Source: Hibiscus mutabilis (taxonomy: Eukaryota; Streptophyta; Magnoliopsida; Malvales; Malvaceae). Taken from it: a DNA stretch of 64,000 bases. The stretch is from assembly GCA_019671005.1 (NCBI GenBank), contig CM033719.1:25160750-25224749 (forward strand). Direction: 5' to 3'. The notes under the pieces are model-generated. The model saw nothing but the letters and a program-made list of their open reading frames with translations. It had not been told where the DNA came from and did not search any database. The translations under genes were made by a program, and so were the position numbers. Below, one piece after another: positions 30,228-43,237 of this stretch. The stretch's first letter is position 1; each line of letters opens with the position of its first letter.

Positions 30228-30678
30228 AATTTTTAAAAATTTTAATTTAGTTTTGGCGTTATATGTAAAGTAAAATAGGAATTACGTATGAATTATTCTA
30301 AAACATTTTCATATTTACATGTATATGAATTATGTGAATATCAGAAAATGCTAAAAATCAAGTAACTTGTGATTATTATATGATGAGCACGAAACATACA
30401 TATAACGTAAACCAAAGAAATAAACTTGAGAAATTAATAATTAGACGCCTTTGATATTTTAATTAAGAAATAACTGTAATTTTGCAACTAATAATGACAG
30501 CTAGTTCTATTGAGTAAATTTTACTTTTATTAAATTAAATTTTAAATTGAGATTTTGATTTTTACAAATTGTATTTGAAATTTTGGGCTTAAGATTTAGG
30601 ATTAAATAAATTTATTTTGGATTTGGATATTAAATAACAATGGGTGTATTAGCTGGGTTTGGGTTGAAATATTATAAT
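30228..30678. other. AT-rich spacer, no feature seen
   Basis: No coding sequence, repeat end or RNA gene recognised. It ends with ATAAT (30674-30678), the left target duplication of the large gypsy element. Confidence 0.5.
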
Positions 30679-33120
30679 TATAATCACTTATTTTTATCCT
30701 AATTTTAATTATATTATATATTATTACAAAAATTAATATATATATATATATATAATGAAAAAAGCTGCCGCACAATACCCATGCCCCTTACTTCCATGCT
30801 AGCTCACCTATCAATCTCCATGCCCTAGTGCCTCCTACCCCTAACACCCATCCTTCTAAGCGTTCACCCCATGTCCATTCCCCTATGTCACCGGCTCCTT
30901 TGCTAACCTTCATTCATTCCCTTAAAAAATTCACTGCCCACTCCAAACTCACGGGGACGGGAGAGGGGCACAAAAACCAGTCCCAAAAATATAAACACCA
31001 ACCGGTCATCTCCTCACCATTTTTTATTCATCTTCACCATTTCCATCACTTCCCCCTCACCATTTAAGCAAGCCCCACCGAGAATTACCCCTCATTTTCC
31101 AATCTTGCTGCCACCATCTTCCATAACTCACCACACTCAAACCTTATCATACTCACGACCTTCACCACTCCCTTTAAAAAAACCTCAAAAACCCATCACT
31201 CCACGGTCATTTTTTTTGTACACACAAAAAATAATCCACTGTCATTGATTCGGCATCCCCCAAAGCCTCTAATACAACACCCATTCGAACAAAAAAAAAA
31301 CCTTTAAACCGAGTTTCTCAACTCCAACCCTCACCGTAAAATTTGATTGATCGAGCATATATTTGAATTTTGGGTATTTTCTTCAATTTTTTATTTATTA
31401 TGTAATCTTTTCTTTAGATTTAATAAAAATGTGAGATTAATTGATGACCCTCTTTATTTATTTAATTTTTTATGTGTTTTTGTTTAATTTATTTGCTTGT
31501 GTTTTCTTTTATTTGTTGGATGTGATCTATTTCCTTATTTGCTTGCCTTGATTTTAATATATATTTGAATGTATGGTTGGTATATCATAAGTTTTATAAT
31601 ATGATACGTATATATAAATATATTATACTTTTTTTTTACAAAAAGTATATGTATATATTTTCTAAAAAAACATTAAACAATAATATATATTATAAAGCAT
31701 ATATATTATAGTTTATATATATTATAAGTTTTCATATTTATATTTTATTTATAAAAGTTCTTTTTTCATATATATATATATATATATAACGTAATATATG
31801 TATATCATAAGTTGTTTTTTTTATGTATATTACACTATTGAATTAAATATATATGTGGATACATGTTTATCTCCTTTTATGTTTGTGTTAAGTCTGTTTA
31901 GAATAATTTTAGGGTCTAAAAATTTAATTAATTTAATTTATGCCTTTGACTTATTATGGTATAAGTTTAAATTGATTAGATTAAATTTAGGTTTAGATTA
32001 CTTGAATCCTTAGGTAGTATATGGTTTGAATTAATTTAATTAATTTAAATTTGCCTTGACTTATTTGGATAAATGTTAAATTAATTAAATTAACTTTACC
32101 ATCTCTTAATCATTTTAGGATAAAATTGGCATTTGACTTAGATGGAAACTTAATTAAAATCATAATTGTTAATTCGATTTATTTTAAATAGTATCATTGG
32201 CTTAATGTGAGGTTAGTTTAAAATTAATCAAATTAATTATTTTGATTCAAGATAATTCATAAGATATTAGGTTTTCCTAGGTTTTAGGATTTAATTAATT
32301 TAGGGTTAATATTATACTAATATAATTAATAATTAGATCATTAATTGTATTTTTCATAATTTGGGTCTTTTAGGTTAGGACTTTAGAGGGCTTAGGTTTT
32401 TATTTCAAACATTTTTATGCTATGCATTTTTAATTGCCATTCATATGAATTTTAATATTTTAATCGAACATGTTGATAATTAATTAACTTAAATCCTAAA
32501 AGGAGGTATTTATTAATTCTAATATTTGTGTCGTAATAGTCTTGACTTAATAGATGTTGACCAAATATTCGAATTAATTCTTACAGTTCGAAGGTAAACT
32601 TAATTTGATTTAAAAGTGGATAAGTCATAACATTATTTTAAATGTTTGCATCATGCATAAATGTGATGTACGAAATTTGAACCATAAATTAACACGACAG
32701 TCAGACTTATTTAATGTCGGTTAATTTATGGTTCAATGTATCGTCACCCTTATTAAGTAAATGTTTAATTAATTCAAACCCACCAATTTGACAAAGTCCG
32801 TTTAATTAAAACATATATTCAATCAAGAAAACTTAATTAAATTCATTTTAAATCTCAATAATTTCCACCAATTAAAAGCAATGCATATTTTGGTACCGAT
32901 TTCGGGCGTGATAAAGGTGCTAACCCTTTCCCACACGTAACCAACTCCCGAACCCACTTTTAAAAGAATCTCTGGTTTTATGGTGTCTGATCTACCTAAG
33001 TGACCAGTGACGACTCCAAATCTTCATTTTTAAAAATACGAAAAGAATTCCCCATTTTTATATTTCCCAAAAGCGAAGGAAACTAACTTCTTTTAGCGGT
33101 TTTCAAAAAAGGTCGCTACA
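30679..33120 (+). repeat. Left LTR of the 19.6-kb gypsy element
   Basis: Begins TATAATCAC, ends GGTCGCTACA. A TATA-like run at 30735-30755 lies only about 70 bases from the start, so U3 is very short and R/U5 very long, the C-rich leader (30770-31330) being downstream. Both LTRs begin TA and not TG. Open strings in the leader have no family match and I do not call a gene. Confidence 0.88.
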
Positions 33121-33123
33121 GCA

Positions 33124-33141
33124 TGGCGATTCCGCTGAGGA
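33124..33141 (+). other. Candidate primer-binding site of the gypsy element
   Basis: TGGCGATTCCGCTGAGGA begins three bases after the left LTR. It has the TGGCG...CCGCTG form seen after LTRs of Tat/Ogre-type plant gypsy elements. I do not assign the tRNA. Confidence 0.6.
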
Positions 33142-34246
33142 ACATTTTTTTGTTTTTACAAAACAAAAACAAAAAAGAGTTAAGCCAAGAAAATATGTAT
33201 TGCTTTTAACAATGAAATTTTAAAATTTTAATTGACTTTAATTAATTCGTTCTTTTTTTAAAGATACGACTTTAATCACATTGGCTTTCATAATTGGTTG
33301 TTTTGAATTAATTGCTTATTTAATTTCTAAGGAATCACCGACATGTGTTGCATCATAACCATCAAGCTCTATATTCAAGCTTTGTCCCTTAAGTGGGAGT
33401 GAAACGCCACATACCCACGTGAATAGCCCTTCACGGGTCTGTAATTCACTTATAAAATTCACGCTTTTTGACACGTGAGCAGTCCTCCACATCACTAGGT
33501 CGTGCTTTTCCTCAAACCGAATCCAGTTCGCAAGCTTGTAATAGGCCAAAATTGGGGTTCTTGTTGCCTTAGTGGGTAATAAGATAGGTTCGAGTACCCT
33601 TTTAGAACTGAACCCATGCGTGAGAATTTAAGAAGCCCACCCTGATTAGAGCCATACAGATAACCATAGCGAATTAGAATTCATATGGTTAGGTTTTCGT
33701 TTTTCTTCGTTGATTAATTCGCTTTGCTATATTTTCCATTTGATTAATTTATTTCTTTACTTGTTCTATCCATTACTAACTTGTTTCCTTTTGTTTTTTT
33801 TTATTTTTATATCTTGTCATATCATAAAGAAATCACTGATTTGGAAATAGTCTAAAATTAAAGGCTTGATCAATGAGAGATTTGATACGTAACAATGATG
33901 AAAAGAATTTTGAGGAATTTCTACAAAATGATGATTGACCGAGAGGTAAATCTGAGGAAAGAGAATACGAGGTTCAGAATCTCAAGGACCAAGTGACAAG
34001 ATGCAAAGGGGCCATCTAAAAGTATCAGATATCGATGATGGAACGACCCCGAGATAGTCATGAGAATATTTGGGGGTAAGAACAAGAGATGGAAAACATG
34101 ATGGCTCAAGCACAAGAAATTGCCCAACCGCTCTAGTTTCTAGCAAGAGGCTATTGAACTTCAGGAATACTCCTTGGATGAATTGGAAAGGAACAAAGGC
34201 TATCTTGGTTTGGGTCGTATGTGTAGCGATCTTCTTTCATCATTGT
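33142..34246 (+). other. 5' leader of the gypsy element
   Basis: Between the primer site and the nested insertion. No continuous frame. The last part (33860-34240) is purine-rich with a broken charged reading (for example a DELERNKGYLGLGRMCSD-like string near 34180-34225), which may be the degenerate start of the long gag N-terminus known in Ogre-type elements. A minus-strand open string at 33316-33549 is not supported by any domain. Confidence 0.4.
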
Positions 34247-36789
34247 TGTAACCCCCTAAATTTAACCTAATCTCTTAGCTTAAATCTTGGGAGTTAAGTT
34301 TGAAAAATTTATCCCTCAAGAAATACATTTTAGGTTTACTTATTTATAAATCAAAATTATTATTGAATAATAATAATTACCATAAAATATCTCAATTAAT
34401 TTTGAACTCAATCATTAAAACAAATTCGAAGTATTTAAATAAAATATTTGTATTAAATCCTGAAACGCGTGCAAAAACAAAACCTCAATTTAAATGTCCC
34501 AAATGTCCGAATTACAAAATATTCCAAATATGTTAAAACATTAATCCGAAATAATTGAAAAGAGTTCATACTGAATAATAAAATATTTGAGTAAAATGCG
34601 AGATGCTCCAAGGACCGTGTCGCCTAATCATTCTGAGTATTTGAAAGAAGAAACTATGGAGGTGTAAGCTAAAGAGCTTAGTGTGTCTCTAAAGTGCAAG
34701 CAACACAAAAATAAAACAGTATTTTTATTTTTTGATAAAGTATTTTCTGAAGGCATAATAAATCCGATAAATCCAAATCATGATGTTATGATGTCCGATT
34801 CATGACTCAATGCCCGATTATCAGATATCATACATAGTGGATGTTGTCCTTGCCAGAGTGGAGGTTTCCCTCACTTTTTCCGAACACAATTTCGATCTCA
34901 TGATATGATTTGTAAAATCATAAATCTGAACTCTTACGAGTGTCTTTTTTTTCGAAAATTCGATGCTTGATTTGAAAACACAATTTAATATGCCATGCAT
35001 GATGTTTTCAAAACATTCTCAAATCACAATCAATCAGACAATAAATCAAGCAAGATATAAAACATTATTTTACAAAATATAACACAGTAAGAAACACACA
35101 AATATATGGCACATGAGGAGACGCACTTTAGCAAGCATCAGCTCTAATGCCGAGAAGAACGCGACTCACGCTCAGGTCTAGCTGAATCAGAGCCTAAGAG
35201 GTAAAATCACTACATTAATAACTTTTACTAAAACTAAGCCAGCAACTAAAAACATAATGACTGAACCGAAGGCATACTCACGTAAAGGCCTCAAAGAACG
35301 TGCAAAATCGATCTAAACAGAATGATGTGGTAACTCATCAGCCTCAAAGACAATACCTGAACACGAGAATAACTTGGGTTAATCCGATACTCAATTCTTC
35401 TGAAATTAACAAGGTACAAATTTATCGCAATTAGCAAAACAGAGCTTTCGGGTTCAAAATAGACAAAACGGGTAGCAAATTTAGACTTAGGACGTCGAAT
35501 AAGGTCAAGATGAAGGTTGTCCGAAAAAGTCAACTTTGATCAAAGGTCAAAGTTAATCATGGTCAAATTGGTCAACTCTGGTCAAACTAGTCACAGTCAA
35601 CTCTGACAATCAAAGTTAACTGATTAACGCTGATGACACTCGCTCAACTGGTATGGTTCGATCAACTGTCGGGTCGGGTCAATGGTTCGATTCAGTTTGG
35701 TCTAATTAAACGGTTGATATTCAAATACAGGTTGGACGGAATATGGTTAACCCGGATCTAAGATTCATGTTAAAGGGGTCCGAAATTAAATCAACCAGTC
35801 AGACTTATTTCCCATAACACAACCCTATGATAAATAATTATCTTACTTATAATATAAAAATATAAATAATAATATGCAACAGTAGCATATATGCTTATAA
35901 AATCAAAGCCATTAAATTAGCAAATTATATATATAATATATAGATATCCTAAAGACTTTAATAATCAAAACGATTCAAATGGAGGTTAAAAAATAATAAA
36001 TTAATGATAATAATAAGAAATATTAATAATGATATCCAATGGAGCAAAAAGACAAGGAATATGGTTGTGGTTTCATGCTTGAAAAATCGAGTCAGCAAGG
36101 TAAAATTTGGAGTCAATGTACGGTTACCTGATGGCGATGGTGAGAGAACGGTCGAATAAATAAATAAATAATAAAAAAAACAAAGAGGCTTACCCAACGC
36201 CGGATTCGAAAGAGGTGAAAGGCGAAGCACATCGGCACAAGGAGGAATTGAAAGATTTCTTACCGATTTCGAGTAGAAAACAAACGTTGTGGATGAACCG
36301 AATGCTGGGTTTTGCTCGAACTCAACAAGGAAGAAGATGGTGCGCAAGGTGTTCTGAACGGACAGTGATTTAAGCCCTTGATCGGAGCTTGAATCGGACT
36401 AAAAAAAATAGGCGTGGTTTGCTTCGTGAAAAGGCGGTGACAAAGATGGGATGCTCAATTTTTAGAGAAAGGGACGAGGGAGTTATCGAGAGAGATGAGG
36501 GAGAGCTGCTGCTACCAACCGAAAAGGGTGATTTAATACCCAATTTAATGGGTAAATCACATGATGAGCCACTAAGTTGTATTAGGGTTTGTAAACAAGC
36601 ACTTAAGTTTTTCCTAATTACAAATTGACACACAAATTCTAAATTAAGCCTCATAATTCTGAATTTTCTCAATTTAACCCTCAAACTCAATTAGGATTTC
36701 TGAATTAAATTCCTAAATTTCTAGGGTTCTGAATTAGGGATTTTAAATTTTAGGGTTTTTTAATTTGGGATAATTTTTGGGGTGTTACA
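34247..36789 (-). repeat. 3' LTR of the nested gag-only element
   Basis: Read on the minus strand: TGTAACACCCC at 36789, a TATA-like TATTAAAT near 36527-36534 followed by a C/T-rich leader (36380-36520), candidate splice donors (atcGGTAAGAAAT near 36265), a cluster of GTCAA/TTGAC units at 35525-35625, and the end in TTAGGGGGTTACA at 34247. Matches 38482-41056 throughout. Confidence 0.85.
35525..35625. promoter_or_regulatory. Cluster of W-box-like TTGAC/GTCAA motifs
   Basis: At least six GTCAA units occur in 100 bases (35529, 35546, 35562, 35571, 35581, 35596), many as GGTCAA, the complement of TTGACC. The cluster is conserved and somewhat longer in the other LTR (39755-39875). TTGAC[C/T] is the core bound by plant WRKY factors. 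Regulation is an inference; the cluster lies downstream of the likely TATA box. Confidence 0.4.
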
Positions 36790-36886
36790 ACTCTCCCCTT
36801 AAAAGAAATTAAGTCCACGAAATTTCCAGACCAAATAACCGATTCCCAAATTAACTGACACATTCTTATTATTCTCCATTTTAAAT

Positions 36887-38248
36887 TCATAATCCATCAT
36901 AACCAAAAATAAGAACTGAACACATCAAAAATGTACATGCTATGTCATCGTGCATAACATCATATCCAACATGAGATCCGGTCAAATATACTAAACCTGG
37001 TTGTCTAGCCTCGGATCTAACTGATCCACCTCTTTGAGCATGTCTACCCCTACTAGCAATACCAGAAGCAGTTGACCTAAGCTGCCCTCTACCTCTGTGA
37101 GGTGCCAGAACTGATGTATGTGCCTGACTCTGCAAGGATGAACCAGTAGGTGCACACGGACAATTATTTAAGTAATAATCTTGAGAAACACATCTAAAAC
37201 ACGCTCTATTCATCAATCTGTACTTTCCGTTATGCTTCTTATTGCAATAACCACATAGAGAAATAGGTCGACGAACTTTTGAACTACGCAAGTTACCAGA
37301 CGGAATTGCTTGTGCTGTAGGCCTCTTATTTCGATAACTATAAAGAACATACTCATCTCTGGGCCACTTTTTAGACAAGTTGACAAAACCATGTTGAGCA
37401 CATGTGTCTGATTGCTTCCCTGCTTGACTAGCATTCTGAAGTTCCTCCTCTTTCATGAGTGCAGTTATCCTCTCAGCAGTCTTAGCTCGACCGACTAGCT
37501 CGCTGAGCACCTTATCATGATGCGTAGCAACTTCTCTCTGAAGCGGTAAACGAAGCCCACCTAAAAACCAATTACACTTATCTTTCTCGGTCGTAACTAA
37601 CCCCGGAACATATTTGGCCAACCTTAGAAACTCTATCTCGTAGTCATTTACAGACATGTCATTCTGTTTCAGACTCGTAAAATCATCGCGACACTTCGCT
37701 AAAACCTTATCTCCTACATATCGATCCTAAAATACCTGTCAGAAAAACTCTCATGTGACCAGACTAGATATAATAGTATCTACCACATACTCTTACCAAT
37801 ATTGTGCTTCACCCTCAAGTAGTGATACAGCGACCCTCAATTTCTGATTGACAGGGTAATCTATCTCAACAAACAAACATTGTAACTTCTTTAGCCAATA
37901 CTCAGCATCAGCTGGATGTGTACCAGTTTTACCCTCAAACAATTTTATCCCAGCAGCTAGAAATTCTGTAGATACGAGTTTCCTCAAACCCTCTAACTAA
38001 CAAAGATAACGTAACAACTCTCGGTGTACCGTGGCACTGTCTGGCTGAACTGTCTCTAAGTCCTTAATGTCGTAAGTGTTATTACTCTGAGTCTGATGTT
38101 CTCCCAATGGCTCAACCCCATTATTCGATATCTCATTCTAATTTTCCATCTCATCAGAAGAAGGTAAATGGTCCCTCTCAGAAGCGGCGGTACGGCCTCG
38201 ACCTCGGCCTCGAACAGATGTAAGATTAGGACTCCTACGCAATGACAT
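36887..38248 (-). pseudogene. gag: Chromovirus-type gag of the nested element, interrupted
   Basis: Starts at ATG 38248 with MSLRRSPNLTSVRGRGRGR (an arginine/glycine-rich N-terminus), then the capsid region (37987-37793: GIKLFEGKTGTHPADAEYWL, LRVAVSLLEGEAQYW) and 37657-36887 (NDYEIEFLRLAKYVPGL, FLGGLRLPLQREVA). A zinc-knuckle-like ACFRCVSQDYYLNNCP at about 37203-37156 has two of the usual positions changed. In-frame stops at about 38140, 38018, 37793 and 37730 break it. The gag ends and the polypurine tract follows within 100 bases, so there is no room for pol. Confidence 0.85.
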
Positions 38249-38454
38249 AGAAAACTATCTACAAAAGGTAAGAGCCTAGAGTCAAATTCGATACTGGAGT
38301 CTTGGATTTTGAAACAATTGGAAACGGTAAAGTCAAAATCACATAATATTGTATTTTATCTTTCAGAAAATCCTATTTGTCCCAAAATATTTCAGATGCA
38401 TGCAGAAGTCAAAAATATTTTAAAAATAACTTTTGTGAGACTCACAGTCCGAGA

Positions 38455-38481
38455 GTTGAACCGAGCTCTAACATCACTAAA
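38455..38481 (-). other. Primer-binding site of the nested element
   Basis: On the minus strand the LTR end is followed by tttagtgatgttagagctcgg, a decayed version of the TGGTATCAGAGC site complementary to initiator Met-tRNA used by Del/Tekay elements. This fixes the orientation. Confidence 0.55.
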
Positions 38482-41056
38482 TGTAACTCCCTAAATTTAA
38501 CCTAATCTCTTAAGTTAAATCTTGGGAGTTAAGTTTGAAAAACTTATCCCTCAAGAAACACATTTTAGGCTTACTTATTTATAAATTAAAATTATTATTG
38601 AATAATAATTACCATAAAATATCTCAATTAATTTCAAACTCAATCATTAAAACAAATTCTAAGTATTTAAAGAAAATATTTATATTAAATCCCGAAATCC
38701 GTGCGAAAACAAAATCTTAATTTAAATGTCCCAAATGTCCGAATTGCAAAATATTCCAAATATGTTAAAACATTAATCCGAAATAATTGAAAAGAGTTCA
38801 TACTAAATAACAAAATATTTGAGTAAAATGCGAGATGCTCCAAGTACCGAGTCGCCTAATTAGTCTGAGTATCTGAAAGAAGAAACTATGGAAGTGTAAG
38901 CTATAGAGCTTAGTACGTCTCTAAAGTGCAAGCAACATAAAAAACAAAACAATATTTTTATTTTCTGATAAAGACTTTTCTGAAGGCATAATAAATCCAA
39001 ATCATGATGTTATGATGTCCGATGCAAAACTCAATGCCCGATTATCCGATATCATATAGAGTGGAGGTTGATCTCGCCAGAGTGGAGGTTTCCCTCACTT
39101 TTTCCTAACACTATTCCGATCCAATGACTCATGATATGATTTGTAAAATCATAAATCCGAACTCTTACAAGTGTCCTTTTTTTTTGAAAATCCAATGCTT
39201 GATTTGAAAACACAATTTAATATGCCATGCATGATGTTTTCAAAACATTCTCAAATCACAACCAATCAGACAATAAATCAAGCAAGATATAAACCATTAT
39301 TTTACAAAATATAACACAGTAAGAAACACACAAATATATGGCACAGGAAAAGAGACACACTTTAGCAAGCAACAACTCTAATGTCGAGAAGAACGCGACT
39401 CACGCTCAGGTCTAGCTGAATCAGAACCTAAGAGGTAAAATTACTACATTAATAATTTTTACTAAAACTAAGCCACCAACTAAAAACATAATGACTGAAC
39501 TGAAGGCATACTCACGTAAAGGCCTCGAAGAACGTGCAGAATTGATTTGAACAGGATGAGGTGTTAACTCTTCAGCCTTAGAGACAATACCTGAACACGA
39601 AAATAACTCGGATTAATTCGATACTCAATTTTTCTGAAATTACTAAGGTACAAATTAATCGCAATTAGCAAAATAGTGCTTTTGAGTTCAAAATAGACAA
39701 AATGGGTAGCAAATTCAGACTCGGGATGTCGAATAAGGTCAAGATGAAGGTTGTCCGAAAAAGTCAACTTTGGTCAATAGTCAAAGTCAATCCTGGTTAA
39801 ACTGGTCAATTGGTCAACTCTAGTCAACTTTGGTCAAACTAGTCACAGTCAACTCTGATAGTCAAAGTTAACTGATCAATGCTGACGACACTCGCTCAAC
39901 TTGTTTTTCTTCGATAAACTATCGGGTTGGGTCAACGGTTCAATTCGGTTTAGTCTAATTAGACGGTTGATATTCAAATACAGGTTGGAGGGAATATGGT
40001 TAACCCAGATCTAAGATTCATGTTAAAGAGGCCTGAAATTGAATCAACCAGTTAGACTTATTTCCCATAATACAACCCTATGATAAATAATTATCTTAGT
40101 TATAATATGAAAAATATATACAATAATGATGCAACAGTAGCACCAGAATATTGGAACAGTAGCATATATGCTTATAAAATCAAAGCCATTAAATTAGCAA
40201 ACTATATATATATATATATAATATTATAGATATCCTAGAGACTTTAATAATCAAAACGATTCAAATGGAGGTTAAAAAATAATAAATTAATGATAATAAT
40301 AAGAAATATTAATAATGATATCCAATGGAGCAAAACGACAAGGAACATGGTTGTGGTTTCATGCTTGAAAAATCGAGTCAGCAAGGTAAAATTTGGAGTC
40401 AATGTACGGTTACCTGATGGCGATGATGAGTTAACGATCGAATAAATAATTAATAATAAAAAAAGAGGCTTACTCAATGCCGGGTGAAATGCAGAGCACG
40501 TCGGCACAAGGAGGAACTGAAAGATTTCTTACCGATTTCGAGTAGAAAACAAACGTTGTGGATGAACCGAATGCTGGGTTTTGCTCGAACTCAACAAAGA
40601 AGAAGATGGTGCGCAAGGTGTTCTGAACAAACAGTGATTTAAGCCCTTGATCAGAGCTTGAACCGGACTACAAAAATGGGTGTGGTTTGATTCGTGAAAA
40701 GGCGGTGACAAAGATGGGATGTTTAATTTTTGGAGAAAGGGACGAGGGAGTTATCGAGAGAGATGAATGAGAGCTGCTGCTACCAACCGAAAAGGGTGAT
40801 TTAATACCCAATTTAATGGTAAATCACAAGATGAGCCACTGAATTGTATTAGGGTTTGCAAACGAGCACTTAAGTTTTTCCTGATTTACAAATTGACCTA
40901 CGAATTCTAAATTAAGCCTCATAATTCTAAATTTTCTCAATTTAACCCTCAAACTAAATTAGGGTTTTTTAATTAAATTCCCAAATTTCTAGGGTTCTGA
41001 ATTAGGGATTTTAAATTTTAGTGTTTTTTAATTTGGGATAATTTTGGGGTCTTACA
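38482..41056 (-). repeat. 5' LTR of the nested gag-only element
   Basis: Direct repeat of 34247-36789 with scattered substitutions and small indels, including an extra tract near 40130-40160 and a shorter leader segment at 40440-40490. Begins (minus strand) TGTAAGACCCC at 41056. Confidence 0.85.
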
Positions 41057-41268
41057 ACTGTAATGAAACAATATCTCCATTAATGCAAGCTGTTTAATGA
41101 GGATATTTGCCAAATCAGTGTTCTTTTTTGCATTCATACATGTTTACATTTAGCATTGCATTGCATTACATATCCATTGTATATTTAACATGATTTTATC
41201 ATTACATTACCTTTTGTAATATAAGATTTTTTGGGTTTGGGTAATTCGAGAACCAATTGGAAGAAAGA

Positions 41269-42277
41269 ATGGAATCAACACAGAAATAAAGACTTCAGCA
41301 ATTAGTAGATAGAGTCGAGAAAGAGCTCAAGAAGAAAGAAAAAAAGTAGATGTTTCAATACAAGGGAGCTTTGCTTAGTTCTTGATTTGGTCATTCCTCT
41401 AGATTTCAAACTTCCCAGATTTGTGCAGTATGATGGCACGAGTTGTCCTAGGGTTCATCTGACCATGTTTTGCAGAAAGATGGAGGGCTACATCAAAAAT
41501 GAAAAGATGTTGATCCACTACTTTCACGAAAGTTTTACAATACCTGCTGCAAAATGGTATAATCGATTGAGAGAGAACATATTCGATCCTGGAGTGATTT
41601 AGCCAATGCCTTTTTGGGTGAATATAGATATGCCTTAGACCTAGAACCAAGCCGACAGTTTCTTCAAGGCATGAAAATGAGACCAAACAAGAGCTTCAGG
41701 GAGTATGCGCTAAGATGACGGTGTTTGGCAGCCCAAGTACAGCCTCATATAACCGGAGAAGAAATAACATTTATATTTTACGCGACTCTTCCCCTCTCAT
41801 TCTTTGATAAAATTCTAGAGAAATCAATGAGCGAATTTGAGGACTTCATGACAGTGGGAGAAAGGATAGAGTATGCGTTTCAGAAGGGAAAATTAGGGTC
41901 TAAGTCTAAGTACCAAACCAGTCAGAAGGTGGAAAAAGAAAGAGAGATAAATGAGTATTCAAAGCACTCGTAATCACAAAAGAAGAAAGCTCGCTGATCA
42001 TTCTGAGTTGCCAAGAAAAATTCCCCGAACAAGCGCAGACTTAGAAATATTTGGGGTACCCATTTTAGACATATTTCCCTATTTGGTTGAATGTCGCCAT
42101 CTCACTTCTAGACTGATGAATAATATACCTGATCCATCTGCTCACAGTTATGACCTAAATAGTACCTGTGATTTCCATATAGGGGCATCGGGGCATCTTA
42201 CCAGGAAATGTAATCCGTTGCTGGAGGAAATTAAGAAGCTGATTAGTGATGGATTTCTAACACAAGATTTAATCTAG
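41269..42277 (+). pseudogene. gag: Tat/Ogre-like gag of the 19.6-kb element
   Basis: Structural polyprotein. Readable blocks: 41300-41345 basic coiled-coil-like sequence; 41387-41602 with FKLPRFVQYDGTSCPRVHLT, FCRKMEGYIKNEKMLIHYF and AAKWYNRL, the retrotransposon gag core; then after frameshifts 41725-41973 (AAQVQPHITGEEI, FEDFMTVGERIEYAFQKGKL) and 41951-42277, which ends with a divergent knuckle-type motif (CDFHIGASGHLTRKC). Several stops lie between 41600 and 41720. It ends at 42275-42277 and no protease follows. Confidence 0.82.
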
Positions 42278-43237
42278 CAATAAAAAAAATAAAAGAATCG
42301 GGGCAAGTTTGTATAGCAACAAAAAGACCAAAATCAATTGACACCTGAAGGATGGTTTGAAGGTCCCTATGCGTAAATTTCTCATATTTTGCGAAGGGGA
42401 TAGTTTGATTCCCCATATTTTGAATTGTGCCCCAAAAAACCTACGGCTTAAGCCCGAAAGCAGTAGGAATATTTTGTAAAAACATATATATTTATTTTTT
42501 TCGAAATGAAATTTTCATTTTGTTATTTAGAAAGCATTTTTGCATTTTTTGATTCTTTAATCATTTCATTCATTATTATGGGGCAATTTTTGTTCCCCCG
42601 TACACACATTTATGAAAAACATGTATAGGTACATACCATTTTATTATTTCATTGAACTTCAAATATAAGAGTACCCTCGATTTAGATTGAACATCCTGGG
42701 GATACTGCAAATGTGAGTATCCGCTAGTTTGTCTAGGCCAATAGAGGAACAAAGCAAGTGTTTAGATAATAGGCAGATCCCATTTTAGGAAATTCCTTTC
42801 TCAAGCACTTGTCGTTTAAGATCCTTGAATTGAGTGTTGACCCTAAACTTCTTCCCCCTTAAGACTTTCTCCTAATGTCTATGAATGGGACGATGAATGA
42901 CATTGTTCCACCTTCCAAGGAAGAAGAAATGAGACCAGATATATTGGATATGAAGGCCATATAATCACCAAAGGGAAGAGATTGAAGACAAGATTAGGTT
43001 CAACGAGAAAACCAAGCAAAGAAAGAAAATGCCAACCTAAAGGTCGAAACAATTAAGAATGAGCGCTTTAAATTGAACATTGCAATGAAGAAAAAGAGGG
43101 AGGTACATGAAGAATTCACCAGTCAATAAGCATTAAAAGAGCCATGAAGAATTGACTAATTCCAAATAGAAATAAGCATCAATGACCTATACAGATACGA
43201 TAAATAAAAGAAAAGAGATTCGAGATTGAAAACCCAA
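42278..43237 (+). other. Post-gag region of the gypsy element, no pol
   Basis: Non-coding. Phrases such as ggatggtttgaaggtccctatgcg and attcatttcattcattattatgggg occur, followed by a purine-rich stretch (42890-43130) that reads as degenerate charged sequence. No RT or integrase motif was found in any frame. Confidence 0.5.

Larger units (their letters stand above)
34247..41056 (-). mobile_element. Nested gag-only gypsy element (Tekay/Del-like)
   Basis: The LTRs 34247-36789 (2543 bp) and 38482-41056 (2575 bp) enclose only 1.7 kb. In the sense (minus) orientation the LTR begins TGTAACACCCC and ends in GTTACA, as in Tekay/Del chromoviruses. A polypurine tract (plus-strand complement of aaggggagag at 36790-36800) adjoins the LTR at 36789. 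Target duplications are ATTGT (34242-34246) and ACTGT (41057-41061), one mismatch. The interior encodes gag alone, so pol is deleted or was never present. It sits in the leader of the 19.6-kb element and is therefore younger. Confidence 0.87.

Noticed and set aside
30828..31067. Pro/His-rich small protein
   Set aside because: Lies in the C-rich leader of the gypsy LTR; the corresponding frame is not kept in the other LTR at 47940-48180.
33316..33549. 77-codon minus-strand open frame as a host gene
   Set aside because: Located in the leader of the gypsy element beside the primer-binding site; no recognisable domain or promoter.
36389..36628. 79-codon plus-strand open frame
   Set aside because: Antisense to the LTR leader of the nested element; the second LTR (40680-40910) does not preserve it.
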